From: JACKOB01 sp024234575
GTDB taxonomy: Bacteria; Pseudomonadota; Gammaproteobacteria; Pseudomonadales; Oleiphilaceae
Direction of reading: 5' to 3'
Length of the DNA: 64,000 nt
NCBI GenBank assembly: GCA_051208035.1
Contig: JBPJFZ010000002.1
Coordinates: 310,001 to 374,000, forward strand
In this document: piece after piece, positions 1-8,536 of the stretch
Position numbering within the stretch: position 1 is the first letter of the stretch
How the letters are laid out: each line of letters begins with the position of its first letter
The notes under the pieces: generated by a model
Databases searched by the model: none
What the model saw: only the letters and a program-made list of their open reading frames with translations
What the model was told of the DNA's origin: nothing
Position numbers and translations under genes: made by a program

Positions 1-1046
1 CCGAGAAACTTCCGCATTTGTTTGATGAGTTTTATCAAACAGACACCAGTACAACCAGAAAGTACGGTGGCACCGGGTTAGGTCTGGCTATCGTTAAAAA
101 ACTGGTAGGCTTGATGAACGGAACAGTATCGGCCAGCAGTGAGCCTGGTAAAGGCTCTGAGTTTGTGGTGACCATCCCGTTTAATATCACTGAGCAGAAG
201 CAGTTTGATTATCAACGTTATGCGAATCAGTTTTACAACAAGACCGTGCTGGTGGTGGATGATAATGCACAAGCCCGAGAAATTTTTAGCGAATTAATTA
301 CCCGCTTTGGTTGTACTGTTGAGACAGCGGTGAATGGCACTGAAGCACTAAATTTATGCCAGAGCCATCACTACGATTTGATAATTCTTGATTGGAACAT
401 GCCAGACATCGATGGCATAGAGACCTATCGTCGATTAAAAAAAATGGAGATTGATCTGCCTGCGGTCATTATGGCCAGCGCCCACTCGCACTCACGTATT
501 AAAGATGAAGCCCGAGAGGTGGGAATCCGAAAATTTTTAAGTAAACCGGTAATGAACTCTGTGCTTTATGATGCCGTTGCGGATGCACTGATTAATCAGC
601 AAAAGGATGGCTGGAATGATGCTGATGATCAACTTACAGAACAGGATGATTTGATTGATCAGGTGAATGTGAATGCCCGTGGTGCACGAATCCTGGTGGT
701 AGAAGATACCGCAGTGAATTTAGAAATTGCCCAGGCTTTGCTTGAGCAAGCGGGTTTTTTGGTGTTGACCGCAGTAAATGGTGCTGAAGCGATAGACGTA
801 TTGGAGCGCGAGCATGTGGATTTGGTATTGATGGATGTGCAAATGCCAGTCATGGATGGTTACCAGGCCACCCGCAGAATCCGTCAGGAAAGTAAGTATC
901 AGAATTTACCTATATTAGCCATGACAGCGAACGCGATGGTAGGAGATAGAGAGCAATGTATAGAGGCCGGTATGAATGACCATTTAGCAAAGCCTATTGA
1001 CCTAGAAAATTTGTTAATAAAAATCAATCATTGGCTTATGGTATAG
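1..1046 (+). CDS. Hybrid sensor histidine kinase, C-terminal part (partial)
   Basis: The reading frame is open from base 3, so the gene starts upstream of the window; a TTG at 18 is only an internal codon. What remains is the end of the HATPase ATP lid (F-box FDEFYQTD, then the G2 box GGTGLGLAIVKKL) followed by two receiver domains. Counting from that TTG, the first receiver carries its phospho-acceptor Asp near residue 125 (LIILDWNMP) and conserved Lys in LSKPV; the second has Asp near 273 (LVLMDVQMP) and Lys in LAKPI. Such kinases autophosphorylate on a His, now outside the window, and pass phosphate through internal receivers. No Hpt domain is present, so a separate phosphotransfer protein would be needed. 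The input signal cannot be read. Followed by about 280 bp before the bufferin operon. Confidence 0.93.
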   Translation, partial: EKLPHLFDEFYQTDTSTTRKYGGTGLGLAIVKKLVGLMNGTVSASSEPGKGSEFVVTIPFNITEQKQFDYQRYANQFYNKTVLVVDDNAQAREIFSELITRFGCTVETAVNGTEALNLCQSHHYDLIILDWNMPDIDGIETYRRLKKMEIDLPAVIMASAHSHSRIKDEAREVGIRKFLSKPVMNSVLYDAVADALINQQKDGWNDADDQLTEQDDLIDQVNVNARGARILVVEDTAVNLEIAQALLEQAGFLVLTAVNGAEAIDVLEREHVDLVLMDVQMPVMDGYQATRRIRQESKYQNLPILAMTANAMVGDREQCIEAGMNDHLAKPIDLENLLIKINHWLMV

Positions 1047-1325
1047 GTGCGCTGCCCAAGAAGGAAAATAGTGGTTGAAACCTGTTAGTCGAAAGAGCCA
1101 GCCTGTTTATTTTATTTTTTGAATGTTTTTTCTATCTGACTGAACTATACCTATATCGTTGAGTCAAAGTCTCTGCTGTTTCATCAAACCCCAGCTCGGC
1201 AAAGGAATGAATGTCTCATAAGGTTGCCAGGCCAAAGAATGAAGAGTCCAGCTTAACAAGTGTATAACTGACCCCATGAGCGTTTGTTATGCGCGTTTTT
1301 TTGTCACTAATAAAAGGATCATATT

Positions 1326-1586
1326 ATGAATAAAGTACAGAAGAAGCTCTCTGGTGCGGCATTGGCAATGGCAGCGGCGGGTTTTGTGGGTAGTGCGATG
1401 GTTGCACCATCAATCGCTTCTGCTGAAGAAGCACAGGTAGAATGCTGGGGAATTAATGGTTGTGCTGGACAAAATGATTGCAAAACAGCAGAAAATGACT
1501 GCAAAGGTATGGCTGAATGTAAGGGGCAAGGGTTTGTTTTGTTAACTGCCGAGGCTTGTGAAGAAAAAGGCGGCGAAGTTAAATAA
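1326..1586 (+). CDS. Bufferin-type Cys-rich RiPP precursor (BufA2-like)
   Basis: An 86-residue protein with a Sec-type signal peptide (KK at 6-7, Ala/Gly-rich core to about residue 31, cleavage near ASA/EE). The mature part holds six Cys (40, 46, 52, 59, 65, 78) spaced mostly 5-6 residues apart, with a CKGQGF turn and a KGGEV tail, the pattern I associate with BufA2 bufferins rather than DUF2282 BufA1. Established knowledge: bufferins are periplasmic peptides whose core Cys are modified by an MNIO enzyme to bind copper. The start is fixed by AGGA at 1315-1318, 7 bases upstream. The MNIO gene and DUF2063 partner follow directly, which strongly supports the assignment. Metal specificity here is inference; zinc, iron or another thiophilic stress is possible. 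Confidence 0.85.
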   Translation: MNKVQKKLSGAALAMAAAGFVGSAMVAPSIASAEEAQVECWGINGCAGQNDCKTAENDCKGMAECKGQGFVLLTAEACEEKGGEVK

Positions 1587-1659
1587 GAAAACCCTTCAAG
1601 CTAGCTGTGTCGTTTGACCTATTATTTGTGATGACTGATAAGGTGTCGAGTGGATGCAG

Positions 1660-1696
1660 CCGAGAACGCTCGGAACGTTTGTTCCGGGTGTTTTCT
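1660..1696 (+). promoter_or_regulatory. Two overlapping hairpins between bufA and bufB (possible attenuator)
   Basis: CCGAG-aacg-CTCGG (1660-1673) and CGGAAC-gttt-GTTCCG (1671-1686) share bases 1671-1673, so only one can form fully at a time. The second is followed by GGTGTTTTCTCTT, giving a moderately U-rich tail like a weak terminator. The position, just after the small precursor and before the enzyme gene, is where partial termination would yield excess precursor transcript. The structures are seen; the function is inferred. Confidence 0.45.
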
Positions 1697-1745
1697 CTTG
1701 GCACAACTTGTCACTATCCTTTTACCATGCCGTATCGAAGAAACC

Positions 1746-2666
1746 ATGCCTAGTGAAGCGCTAAACCATTCTAAAAAATTGCAGCCGGATTCCCACTGCG
1801 GGAAACACGCTAAACCACCCTTTGCAGGTTTTGGTCTTGGTTTGCGCACCGACTATTACTCGACCATTTTAGAGACCTTGCCAGCGGTGGATTGGTTCGA
1901 AATTATCAGTGAAAACTATATGGTGGATGGTGGTAAACCTCTGTATTTTCTCGATCGGATTCGAGAACACTACCCACTTGCAATGCACGGTGTTTCATTG
2001 TCGATCGGCAGCACCGCGCCACTTAATATGCAATACCTGGCAAAGTTAAAGGCCCTGGCAGAGCGGGTGCAACCGCTTTGGATCTCTGACCATTTGTGCT
2101 GGACAGGTTTAAGTGCCCATAACTCTCACGATTTATTACCCTTGCCCTACAATGAAGATACTGTCGCGCACATCGCGGCGAGAGTGCGGCAAGTACAGGA
2201 TTTTCTTGGCTGCAGAATCGCCTTAGAGAACCTGTCGAGTTATGTCACCTTTACATCATCCGTGATGACTGAATGGGAGTTTGTAACCGCCGTTGCTGAA
2301 GCGGCTGATTGCTGGATTCTTCTGGATATTAACAACATCTATGTTAGTGCCAGAAATCATCATTTTAATGCCCAGGATTATCTTCAAGGAATTCCTGTGG
2401 ATCGCGTTATTCAGTTTCATATAGCAGGGCATTCAGACTGTGGTAATTATATTGTTGATACCCATGACGCACCTGTTGCCGATCCGGTTTGGGCACTCTA
2501 TCGGGATGCTGTGAGAAGGTTTGGCGACGTGTCTGCCATGATTGAGCGTGATGATCATATGCCCGAGTTCTCGGCGTTAATGGCGGAGCATTCATTGCTA
2601 AAAACGATAGCACTGGAAGAGAAAGCAACACGAACCGCCCTGCAATGTGAGGTGCGGCATGCATGA
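1746..2666 (+). CDS. bufB: MNIO-family (DUF692) bufferin-modifying enzyme
   Basis: A 306-residue TIM-barrel enzyme of the multinuclear non-heme iron oxidase family, which oxidises Cys residues of the partner precursor (thiooxazole formation in characterised bufferins). Family landmarks are visible: GLGLR near 30, FEIISENYM near 51-59, HGVSLSIG near 81, SDHLCWTG near 114-121, HDLLPLPYN near 128, ENLSSY near 161, LLDINNIYVSARNHH, QFHIAGHS and ERDDHMPEF, which supply the His/Asp/Glu iron ligands. A GTG at 1650 would add 32 residues but lies before the intercistronic hairpins, has a Cys-rich unrelated sequence, and is unlikely; ATG 1746 with GAAG upstream fits the family length. The stop overlaps the next gene by 8 bases, implying translational coupling. 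Confidence 0.9.
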   Translation: MPSEALNHSKKLQPDSHCGKHAKPPFAGFGLGLRTDYYSTILETLPAVDWFEIISENYMVDGGKPLYFLDRIREHYPLAMHGVSLSIGSTAPLNMQYLAKLKALAERVQPLWISDHLCWTGLSAHNSHDLLPLPYNEDTVAHIAARVRQVQDFLGCRIALENLSSYVTFTSSVMTEWEFVTAVAEAADCWILLDINNIYVSARNHHFNAQDYLQGIPVDRVIQFHIAGHSDCGNYIVDTHDAPVADPVWALYRDAVRRFGDVSAMIERDDHMPEFSALMAEHSLLKTIALEEKATRTALQCEVRHA

Positions 2667-3462
2667 TCTGGAAACTTTGCAGGCAGAGTTTTTACTATCG
2701 ATATCGCAAGAAAAAGGCGCCGTCGTTGATACGGTGATGAGCACCCCTGCTTTGGACTCTGAAGCGAGGCTTAAGATTTATCGTCATGCCTATTTTGCTC
2801 GCCTGAAGCAAGTTTTGGCGCAAGACTATCCCGCCCTGGCAACGATGTTGGGTGATACCGCGTTCGATCAGTTATGTGCCGCCTATATTAAGAAAAATCC
2901 ATCAGATAATACCTCGATACGTTGGTTTGGCGAAAAGATGCCGGGCTTTCTGGCAATCACTACCCCGTATTGCAAGCATGGGGTATTGGCCGAAATTGCC
3001 GAGTGGGAACGGCTGTTGCGTAAAATATTTGATGCCGCCAATGCACAACCACTCACGCTGGCTCAGCTACAGTCGCTGCCAGCAGAGCAGTGGCCCGAGT
3101 TGCGTCTGGTATTAATTCCTGCCTCAATTGAGGTGAGTCTCAGGTTCAATACGGTCGCACTCTGGAAAACACTCAAAGATACACAGGCACCGCCCGCGTT
3201 GGAGACCCTTCCAGCCGCTGCTTCCTGGCTCCTTTGGCGTGTCGATTGGGTAACTCAATATCGTTCATTGCCTGATGATGAGCAGATCGCTCTTAGCGCT
3301 GTGCGCAACGGGGCGACTTTTGCTGAAATATGTGAACAGCTTTGGGATATTCATGAAGAGCAGGCGCCGGCAAGAGCCGGAGCTTTATTGCAAGGGTGGG
3401 TAACCTCGCAGTTGGTATCCTGCGAAACGTTTAACGGCGCAGCACATTTACCGTCGTCTTAA
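2659..3462 (+). CDS. bufC: DUF2063-family MNIO partner protein
   Basis: A 267-residue protein with the DUF2063 N-terminal half: EARLKIYRHAYFARLKQVLAQDYP near residues 35-58 (helical segment), then the GDTAFDQLCAAYIKKNPSDNTSIRWFGEKMPGFL region. These proteins act as recognition partners that present the precursor leader to the MNIO enzyme. A GTG at 2647 is possible, but ATG 2659 has GAGG at 2649-2652 with suitable spacing and restores the usual coupling by overlap with bufB. The 3' end runs 32 bases into the convergent gene at 3431. No DoxX-type (BufD) membrane protein follows, so the operon is the minimal three-gene form. Confidence 0.88.
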   Translation: MHDLETLQAEFLLSISQEKGAVVDTVMSTPALDSEARLKIYRHAYFARLKQVLAQDYPALATMLGDTAFDQLCAAYIKKNPSDNTSIRWFGEKMPGFLAITTPYCKHGVLAEIAEWERLLRKIFDAANAQPLTLAQLQSLPAEQWPELRLVLIPASIEVSLRFNTVALWKTLKDTQAPPALETLPAAASWLLWRVDWVTQYRSLPDDEQIALSAVRNGATFAEICEQLWDIHEEQAPARAGALLQGWVTSQLVSCETFNGAAHLPSS

Positions 3463-3874
3463 AGCTAAAGATTTCATTTTGGGCGAATTCGGCATTTTCA
3501 AACTCGATGACCAGTTCGCCCGTCACGATAAAACTATCCTTGCCTGATTTCTCGAACGAGAGTTGCTTTACCTCGCACCAGTGATGGGTATCACCAATCA
3601 GGATAAAGGCTTCTGATTCGGCATAGTCTTCCAGACGAAGGTTTTGCCCGTGTAAATCGTAAATGTCGCCCAGACCCAGTTCATACCAATCGAAAACAAT
3701 TTCCGTTGCAACAGGCTGTCGTTTATTCGCAATAGCACAGTGAAATTCCTGCAAAGGGATTGTAATTCGGTGAAAAAGCGTTCGTTCGTCTTCCGGGTTT
3801 TCACCCTTGTACCAGTAAGCTTCTACCGTTCCGGGCAGGGCATGGGTTTTGGTTTGTAAGTCAATCTGCTGCAT
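3431..3874 (-). CDS. Conserved-looking cytoplasmic protein of unknown function
   Basis: A 147-residue acidic protein without signal peptide or membrane segment. It is rich in aromatic residues and beta-like segments (EIVFDWYELGLGDIYDL, FILIGDTHHWCEVKQL), with one Cys. I do not recognise the family. A longer reading starts at 3919, but the ATG at 3874 is preceded by GGAG (CGGAGTGTGT) and is preferred. It converges on bufC with a 32-base overlap of coding sequence, so transcripts of the two genes are antisense at their ends. Functional linkage to the bufferin operon is not implied by orientation. Confidence 0.6.
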   Translation of the reverse strand: MQQIDLQTKTHALPGTVEAYWYKGENPEDERTLFHRITIPLQEFHCAIANKRQPVATEIVFDWYELGLGDIYDLHGQNLRLEDYAESEAFILIGDTHHWCEVKQLSFEKSGKDSFIVTGELVIEFENAEFAQNEIFSFKTTVNVLRR

Positions 3875-4446
3875 ACACACTCCGATGTGATTCGCTGGTA
3901 AATAGTCAACACAGATCAATAGTATTAGACACTTTTAGCCACAATGCGAATCTATGACTTAATCAAAACATAATCGTAGTAGATGCCCAATTCTGGCATA
4001 TGTGTACCTAAAGTGTAACTGGTTCACAAAAATGACATCCTGTGCATATTTATACGCCACCGGTAATTGTTCGGTTATCTGGCGCGGTAGTTTTTGCAAT
4101 CTAAGTGAATAGGTCAGTTATTTTCGAAATCGAACGTATGTTGTGTATATATTATTATTTGCGAATATTTTAATTGTACGTGTGTGCAGAAATAAACTTT
4201 TCAATTGCTATAGTGGTACGTGCGTACATCTATTGGTGTAGCCTGTTCTGTAAAAAATTAGAATGATTACTCTAGAGCCGTACATCTGTGTCAAAATGGT
4301 CAATATCAAATGTGTCGAAACCCTTTAAATTAAAGTTACGCGCACTTCAAGGGAACGTTTGAAACATCCTTGAAGGACTAGCCAAGTGACAATAACAACG
4401 CTGGCTAAAGCGTACAGGTGTAATTTATTGTGGGGTGAGAAACGCT
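3875..4446. other. Long intergenic region, AT-rich, with candidate operators
   Basis: This 570-base gap separates two divergent genes. I see no plausible ORF or structural RNA. It holds AT-rich stretches near 4140-4175 and the GTACG-type repeats listed separately. It presumably carries the promoters of both flanking genes. Confidence 0.6.
4176..4227. promoter_or_regulatory. Paired GTACG-type sites, possible operator
   Basis: GTACGTGCGTAC at 4216-4227 is a perfect dyad (5-base arms, 2-base centre). A degenerate copy, GTACGTGTGTGC, lies at 4176-4187, exactly 40 bases upstream, about four helical turns. A further CGTACATCTG occurs near 4279. Two same-phase sites upstream of a long-leader secreted protein gene suggest a dimeric regulator; which one is unknown. 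Confidence 0.35.
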
Positions 4447-5709
4447 ATGGAACATCATCAGAATAATAAAAAGCTTCATGGTTCTTATACAGGCATAGGT
4501 ATTGTGAGTTGCTCATTGCGTCGCGCTGTATTAGTCAGCAGTGTCTTGGGGGCCACCCTTTGCCAGGCAGAATTACGGCCAATGTCCGATGCATCTTTGT
4601 CGAGTGTCACTGGGCAGGCGTATGTGTCGATCGACCGGGATTTTCATCCGGATGCCACCACAAACCTTTCATACACGCGTATCAATCTTGGTATGGATGT
4701 AGAAATACAGAGTAATGTCGACACATTAGAGTTGGGCAGGTATGAGCGTGAGGGTGAAGAGGCCGGTTCATCAGACCTGCTTATTCATAATTATTCGCTG
4801 GGTTATATCTACGATGATGCCTATTTTGATCGCAACCCCAAGGCCCCTAGACAATTCAAGGATGATGGCTCAGCCTACACCAACGGTGAAATAGTGCCGT
4901 TCAAAATGACTGACCCCTTTATTGAGTTTGCCTATGATGAATCAGGTAAGGAGATGGTGGGGGCCAGGATTGGCTTTGGCCAGGCTCTGGGGGTGATCTC
5001 TGGCGAAATCGAATATCTCACCGGCAGTGTAAATGTTGATATAAAAGACAACGGCCAGGGGTTGAAGGGGCAGGAGACCAATGGCACGTTAAGTGATCGG
5101 CTCATCGTTCTGCTGACGCCACTGTTAGAGGGTAGCTCACCTATCGCCACCAAAGCGCAGCCAGTGCAGGGTGATCCTAATAAACCGAACTATGGCGAGC
5201 CCGATCCGATTCGTGCCGAGTATCTGGGGGTACCTAATGGAGAGGCGTTTGTTCTGACTGGAGCAGGCGGCTTTACCCGCTGGTCATTGCTAACGTTGTT
5301 GTCTGGTGGCTCGTCATCGAATATTGAACTGCCGGGCTGTTCGTTTTTTAACTGTCCCGCTGGGGATATTATTATAGAAACCCAGGATTGCCGTAACTTA
5401 GGCATTCAGACCTGCTTTCCGCTGTCACAGTATCAAGGGTTTTCTGTTGGTAAACTGGGGGAGCAAAATGGCAAACGGGCGATCGTCGATAGCACTGAAG
5501 GGATGTTTCTTTCGTTTCAAACCCGAGACCTGGAATGGCTGAAGGATGTGAAGAATTCGAGCCCAACGGTTGATGATTTTGTCAAAACAACTTCGGGCGC
5601 GTTTTTTAACGTACCTAATGGCGCCGTAACGGTGAATCTGAATGAGGCGATTCATGGGGTAGAGGGGATGCGTCGCGAGTATATTGATCGGGGTGTGAAT
5701 CTATTTTAA
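4447..5709 (+). CDS. Secreted protein of unknown function with gammaproteobacterial LxPMSDxxLSxVTGQ start motif
   Basis: A 420-residue protein with a long N-terminal extension, a hydrophobic segment around residues 20-40 (SCSLRRAVLVSSVLGATLCQA) and probable cleavage before ELRPMSDASLSSVTGQAYVS. That SDASLSSVTGQ start occurs in poorly characterised secreted proteins of gammaproteobacteria (DUF6160-like; my recollection, not verified). The body is beta-rich and Gly/Asn/Asp-rich, with four Cys in a short stretch (GCSFFNC, DCRNLG, TCF) suggesting disulfides. A GTG at 4435 is an alternative start; ATG 4447 sits about 8 bases after GGTGAG. It is a single gene with a strong terminator behind it. A surface or outer-membrane role is a guess. 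Confidence 0.65.
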   Translation: MEHHQNNKKLHGSYTGIGIVSCSLRRAVLVSSVLGATLCQAELRPMSDASLSSVTGQAYVSIDRDFHPDATTNLSYTRINLGMDVEIQSNVDTLELGRYEREGEEAGSSDLLIHNYSLGYIYDDAYFDRNPKAPRQFKDDGSAYTNGEIVPFKMTDPFIEFAYDESGKEMVGARIGFGQALGVISGEIEYLTGSVNVDIKDNGQGLKGQETNGTLSDRLIVLLTPLLEGSSPIATKAQPVQGDPNKPNYGEPDPIRAEYLGVPNGEAFVLTGAGGFTRWSLLTLLSGGSSSNIELPGCSFFNCPAGDIIIETQDCRNLGIQTCFPLSQYQGFSVGKLGEQNGKRAIVDSTEGMFLSFQTRDLEWLKDVKNSSPTVDDFVKTTSGAFFNVPNGAVTVNLNEAIHGVEGMRREYIDRGVNLF

Positions 5710-5756
5710 CGGACTTGGGTTTACCGGCAGATCAGGAATAAACGCAAGAGCAGAAA

Positions 5757-5789
5757 TTGCAAAAGGCGCAAATTTTGCGCCTTTTTTGT
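5757..5789 (+). terminator. Rho-independent terminator
   Basis: AAAAGGCGCAAA and TTTTGCGCCTTTTTT form a perfect GC-centred stem followed by a six-base T run (about 5761-5787). It lies 50 bases after the stop at 5709. Because the left arm starts with an A run, it may also terminate the convergent methyltransferase transcript. Confidence 0.9.
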
Positions 5790-5828
5790 GGGTCTGGATT
5801 GGTATTACAGATTGTTTCTGGTTACTTG

Positions 5829-6488
5829 CTATCCCGCGCTTTTCTCGCCCAGCACTGATGCATAGCAGCTGAGACCAAGGTAACTGAAGTCTTTACGATC
5901 TTTGATTTTTAAACCGTGCTTTTTCAGCAGTTCTGGATAGTTGTAGATTTTGTGTACAGCGTTATCGGTCGCGAAGTAAAAGATTAATGCGGCGATATAC
6001 CAGTAAAACTTCTGCAAATTGCGCTTGATGATATTGCCTTCAGGATAAGAGAAATCCCCGATGACCATCTTGCCGGTGCCGGGTTTTACCAGCTTGACCA
6101 GATGCGCCAAAATCTGTGACATCAAATCTTCATAGAAAACATTGAGGAAAAAGTTAGCAATCACCATATCGTATTGCTCAAGCTCATCCACTTTAAGAAT
6201 GTCGCTGTGTATCTTACGGATTTTCAAATCTTGCGGGTGTTTGTCTACCGCTTCCTGTAATTTTGTCAGCATGGTTTCGGACAAGTCTACGACGGTAACA
6301 TCTGCGCCAATTTCTGCTGCTCTAATGGCATCTTTACCGTGACCAACACCGGCAATAAGCACTTTGTCGCCAGGCTTTACATGCTCGACGGTAAGCATGG
6401 CCCGCTTGCAGTTATGAATCGATTCGCCACCATAAATCGTGCTTAGAAAGTCATAGGCAGGGCCTATCCACTTGTATTTGTCTCCCAT
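5829..6488 (-). CDS. Class I SAM-dependent methyltransferase
   Basis: A 219-residue Rossmann methyltransferase. Motif I is VLIAGVGHGKDAIRAAEIGADVTVVDLS near residues 43-70, followed by the acidic end of strand beta-2 and a post-motif region (QYDMVIANFFLNVF). The segment FYWYIAALIFYFATDNAVHKIYNYPELLKKHGL near 155-190 is hydrophobic and may touch membrane or a lipid substrate, as in phospholipid or quinone methyltransferases, but the substrate is not readable. It is transcribed alone, with about 120 bases before the PstS-like gene upstream on the same strand. Confidence 0.8.
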   Translation of the reverse strand: MGDKYKWIGPAYDFLSTIYGGESIHNCKRAMLTVEHVKPGDKVLIAGVGHGKDAIRAAEIGADVTVVDLSETMLTKLQEAVDKHPQDLKIRKIHSDILKVDELEQYDMVIANFFLNVFYEDLMSQILAHLVKLVKPGTGKMVIGDFSYPEGNIIKRNLQKFYWYIAALIFYFATDNAVHKIYNYPELLKKHGLKIKDRKDFSYLGLSCYASVLGEKSAG

Positions 6489-6606
6489 CTAGAACTACTC
6501 CGAACCGGTTATTATTATCGACCCCAAATCCTATGGAACCAGCGGCAAAACTGCAAGCATAGATGACTCAGTATGTGCGGTATTTTTAGAATTATGGTGC
6601 TTTTGG

Positions 6607-7089
6607 CTATTTGCTATTAACCGAATGTATGACCCGTACACTGTCATCAACAGCGCTCACATCAATATAGCCTATGGCATTAATGTGGCTGGCTACATAG
6701 CGCTTTACGGCGGCTTCGTCTGGCAGTTCGGTGGGGAGGTTGCCTTGTCCGCTGAATAGGTAGGAGGCCCGGTAACGCATGAGTTTTGACTGATTCATTC
6801 TCACCAGTTGATGATAGAAGTCGCGAAACGCTGGCTGGTCTTCCTGCTGGTCGATCACTTCGGTTTCCAGGTCCGTTCCTGGATACATCCGCAGCCGCCC
6901 CAGAAACAGTTTGGTTACTTCTCTTGCGGAAAGATCTTCTACCGGATTTTGCGGGTTTACAATAACAGCCAGCTCAGCCCAGGAGGTCATTGGCAGCATG
7001 CAGAGCACGACTACATACAACGTGTTTAATGCTAAACCAGTTTGGCGTAACAGTGGCTTAACCCCTGGAAACTTGCATATCACTCCCAT
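6607..7089 (-). CDS. PstS-like phosphate ABC transporter substrate-binding domain protein
   Basis: A 160-residue periplasmic protein: signal segment to about residue 38 (ending TSWA/EL), then AVIVNPQNPVEDLSAREVTKLFLGR near 40-64, the start typical of small PstS-like proteins, and AFRDFYHQLVRMNQSKLMRYRASYLFSGQG. It is about half the size of true PstS. The ATG overlaps the porin stop (TGATG), so the two are co-transcribed with the porin first. In this arrangement these proteins are usually treated as accessory sensors or scavengers rather than importers, since no Pst permease lies nearby. Ligand unknown; phosphate is the family expectation. Confidence 0.8.
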   Translation of the reverse strand: MGVICKFPGVKPLLRQTGLALNTLYVVVLCMLPMTSWAELAVIVNPQNPVEDLSAREVTKLFLGRLRMYPGTDLETEVIDQQEDQPAFRDFYHQLVRMNQSKLMRYRASYLFSGQGNLPTELPDEAAVKRYVASHINAIGYIDVSAVDDSVRVIHSVNSK

Positions 7090-8345
7090 CAGAACACCAC
7101 ATCGATGACGATGCTGGTAAGCACTGTCTCGTCCGGTTTCTGATCCAGGTCATCACCTGACATCAAGGCATTGCTGTCAAAGTACTCTACTTCGAGTTTT
7201 AGTGCTGCTTGCGTAAATAGCTCATAACGCAAACCCAGCGTGTATGTGCGACCGTCTTCATCAAACTGACTGGCGACTTGTTGGTCAATTTTTCGTAGCC
7301 CGTCCAGTTGTGGGATATTCCCCGGCGGGATAATGGCTTCGCTTTGTGTAATAAGGGTAGAGATGTCGTCGCTGAAAACGTTTTTGTAATAACCGATCAC
7401 CGCGTAGGGAGTAAACCTTCCAATTTGGCGAGATAATGAAATGTAGCCGCCATAAGAGTCATTAGCAAAATCTTCGTTTGGCCCTAAGGTGGCGTATTGC
7501 TCAGCGATCAGGCTCCAGTGTCCGTAATCCCATTGCAGACCCAGACCATGATATTGAAACCAGGCCCCTTCGGTTGAGTGAGAATCTGCCAGCTCAGCGA
7601 AAATAGGATCGAGAGGGGCAAACTGCTGATAGGCATCGATAATGGGGTCAAGGGATGCGGATGATGCGTCTGTTTTGGCGATGGTGACACCATAACGCAG
7701 CGTGAGCGAGTTCCAGTGGTATTTAAAATTTGCCCCAAACAGTGCGTAGAAATCGAGGTCGAAGTCGTAGTACTTGCCTTGGCTTGCGCCAGCAAATACC
7801 TGAATATCCAGGTCAGAATTACCAAAATCCACATTGGTAGACAGGTCCACGCCGTTAAAATTGCTTAACGAGGTCAGCAAAAAAGTATAGGTGTCCACGG
7901 GTGGGCGCACCCAGGGATAAGAGTAACCAACCTCTAATGACTCAGAGAGCAAATAAAGGGGTGTACGCATGCGGCCGAAACGAATACGAGCTTCAGGGGA
8001 CACCTGATAGCTGGCGAAGAGCCATTCTAGGGTGGGTTCAAAATCGCTGGTGTCATCGAAGTTGAAACCACGTGAAACGATTTGTGTCGTGGCAGACCAG
8101 CGATCAGAAATATCCGCCTGTGCCTGTAACCCTAGCATGGTGTCGCTACGAAAACTCCAGGAGTCATCGTAGTCGATGAACTTGACGTCATCCCGATTGA
8201 TTTTGCCCATTCCTAACGAGCCGAAACCAGAGAAACTAAAATTGTCTATCGCATAGAGTGCTGGGTGAAAAGCATAGAGCATCGTGCAGAGAAGAGAGCG
8301 ATAAATGGCTCCTGATACCTTCACTGTGAACCCTGTTCTGACCAT
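7089..8345 (-). CDS. Outer-membrane porin-like beta-barrel protein
   Basis: A 418-residue protein with a signal segment (ending HPALYA/IDNF near residue 33) and a barrel body of alternating strands, e.g. SWSFRSDTMLGLQAQADISDRWSATTQIV, LRYGVTIAK and LGLRYELFTQAALKLEVEYF, ending in aromatic VVF as outer-membrane proteins do. It resembles OprO/OprP-like and other trimeric porins at pattern level only. The TTG at 8360 is an alternative start; ATG 8345 with GTGGA upstream is preferred. Co-transcribed with the PstS-like gene through a one-base overlap, which suggests an anion or phosphate-related substrate. Confidence 0.82.
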   Translation of the reverse strand: MVRTGFTVKVSGAIYRSLLCTMLYAFHPALYAIDNFSFSGFGSLGMGKINRDDVKFIDYDDSWSFRSDTMLGLQAQADISDRWSATTQIVSRGFNFDDTSDFEPTLEWLFASYQVSPEARIRFGRMRTPLYLLSESLEVGYSYPWVRPPVDTYTFLLTSLSNFNGVDLSTNVDFGNSDLDIQVFAGASQGKYYDFDLDFYALFGANFKYHWNSLTLRYGVTIAKTDASSASLDPIIDAYQQFAPLDPIFAELADSHSTEGAWFQYHGLGLQWDYGHWSLIAEQYATLGPNEDFANDSYGGYISLSRQIGRFTPYAVIGYYKNVFSDDISTLITQSEAIIPPGNIPQLDGLRKIDQQVASQFDEDGRTYTLGLRYELFTQAALKLEVEYFDSNALMSGDDLDQKPDETVLTSIVIDVVF

Positions 8346-8488
8346 CAGAATATTCCACAAAGATTAATTGCGACGGCCATAGATGTCCTCTGCTGGGCGC
8401 AAATGTGTTGGGTCAGGGGCTCTGGTGTGCCCCTGCTTAACTGTGTTTTAACTATAGATTAGCCTTGTAGTTCGCGCCAATTATGATG

Positions 8489-8526
8489 CTCGGATTGGAT
8501 TGGATTGGATCGCATCGCATCGCGAT
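8489..8526. repeat. Two adjacent 5-bp microsatellites
   Basis: Three head-to-tail ATTGG units (about 8494-8508) pass directly into ATCGC units (about 8509-8524). They lie between the stop of the flavoprotein gene (8537, minus strand) and the upstream region of the porin (8345, minus strand), so length changes could alter the spacing of porin promoter elements. Confidence 0.7.
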
Positions 8527-8536
8527 CAGGGGGCAA

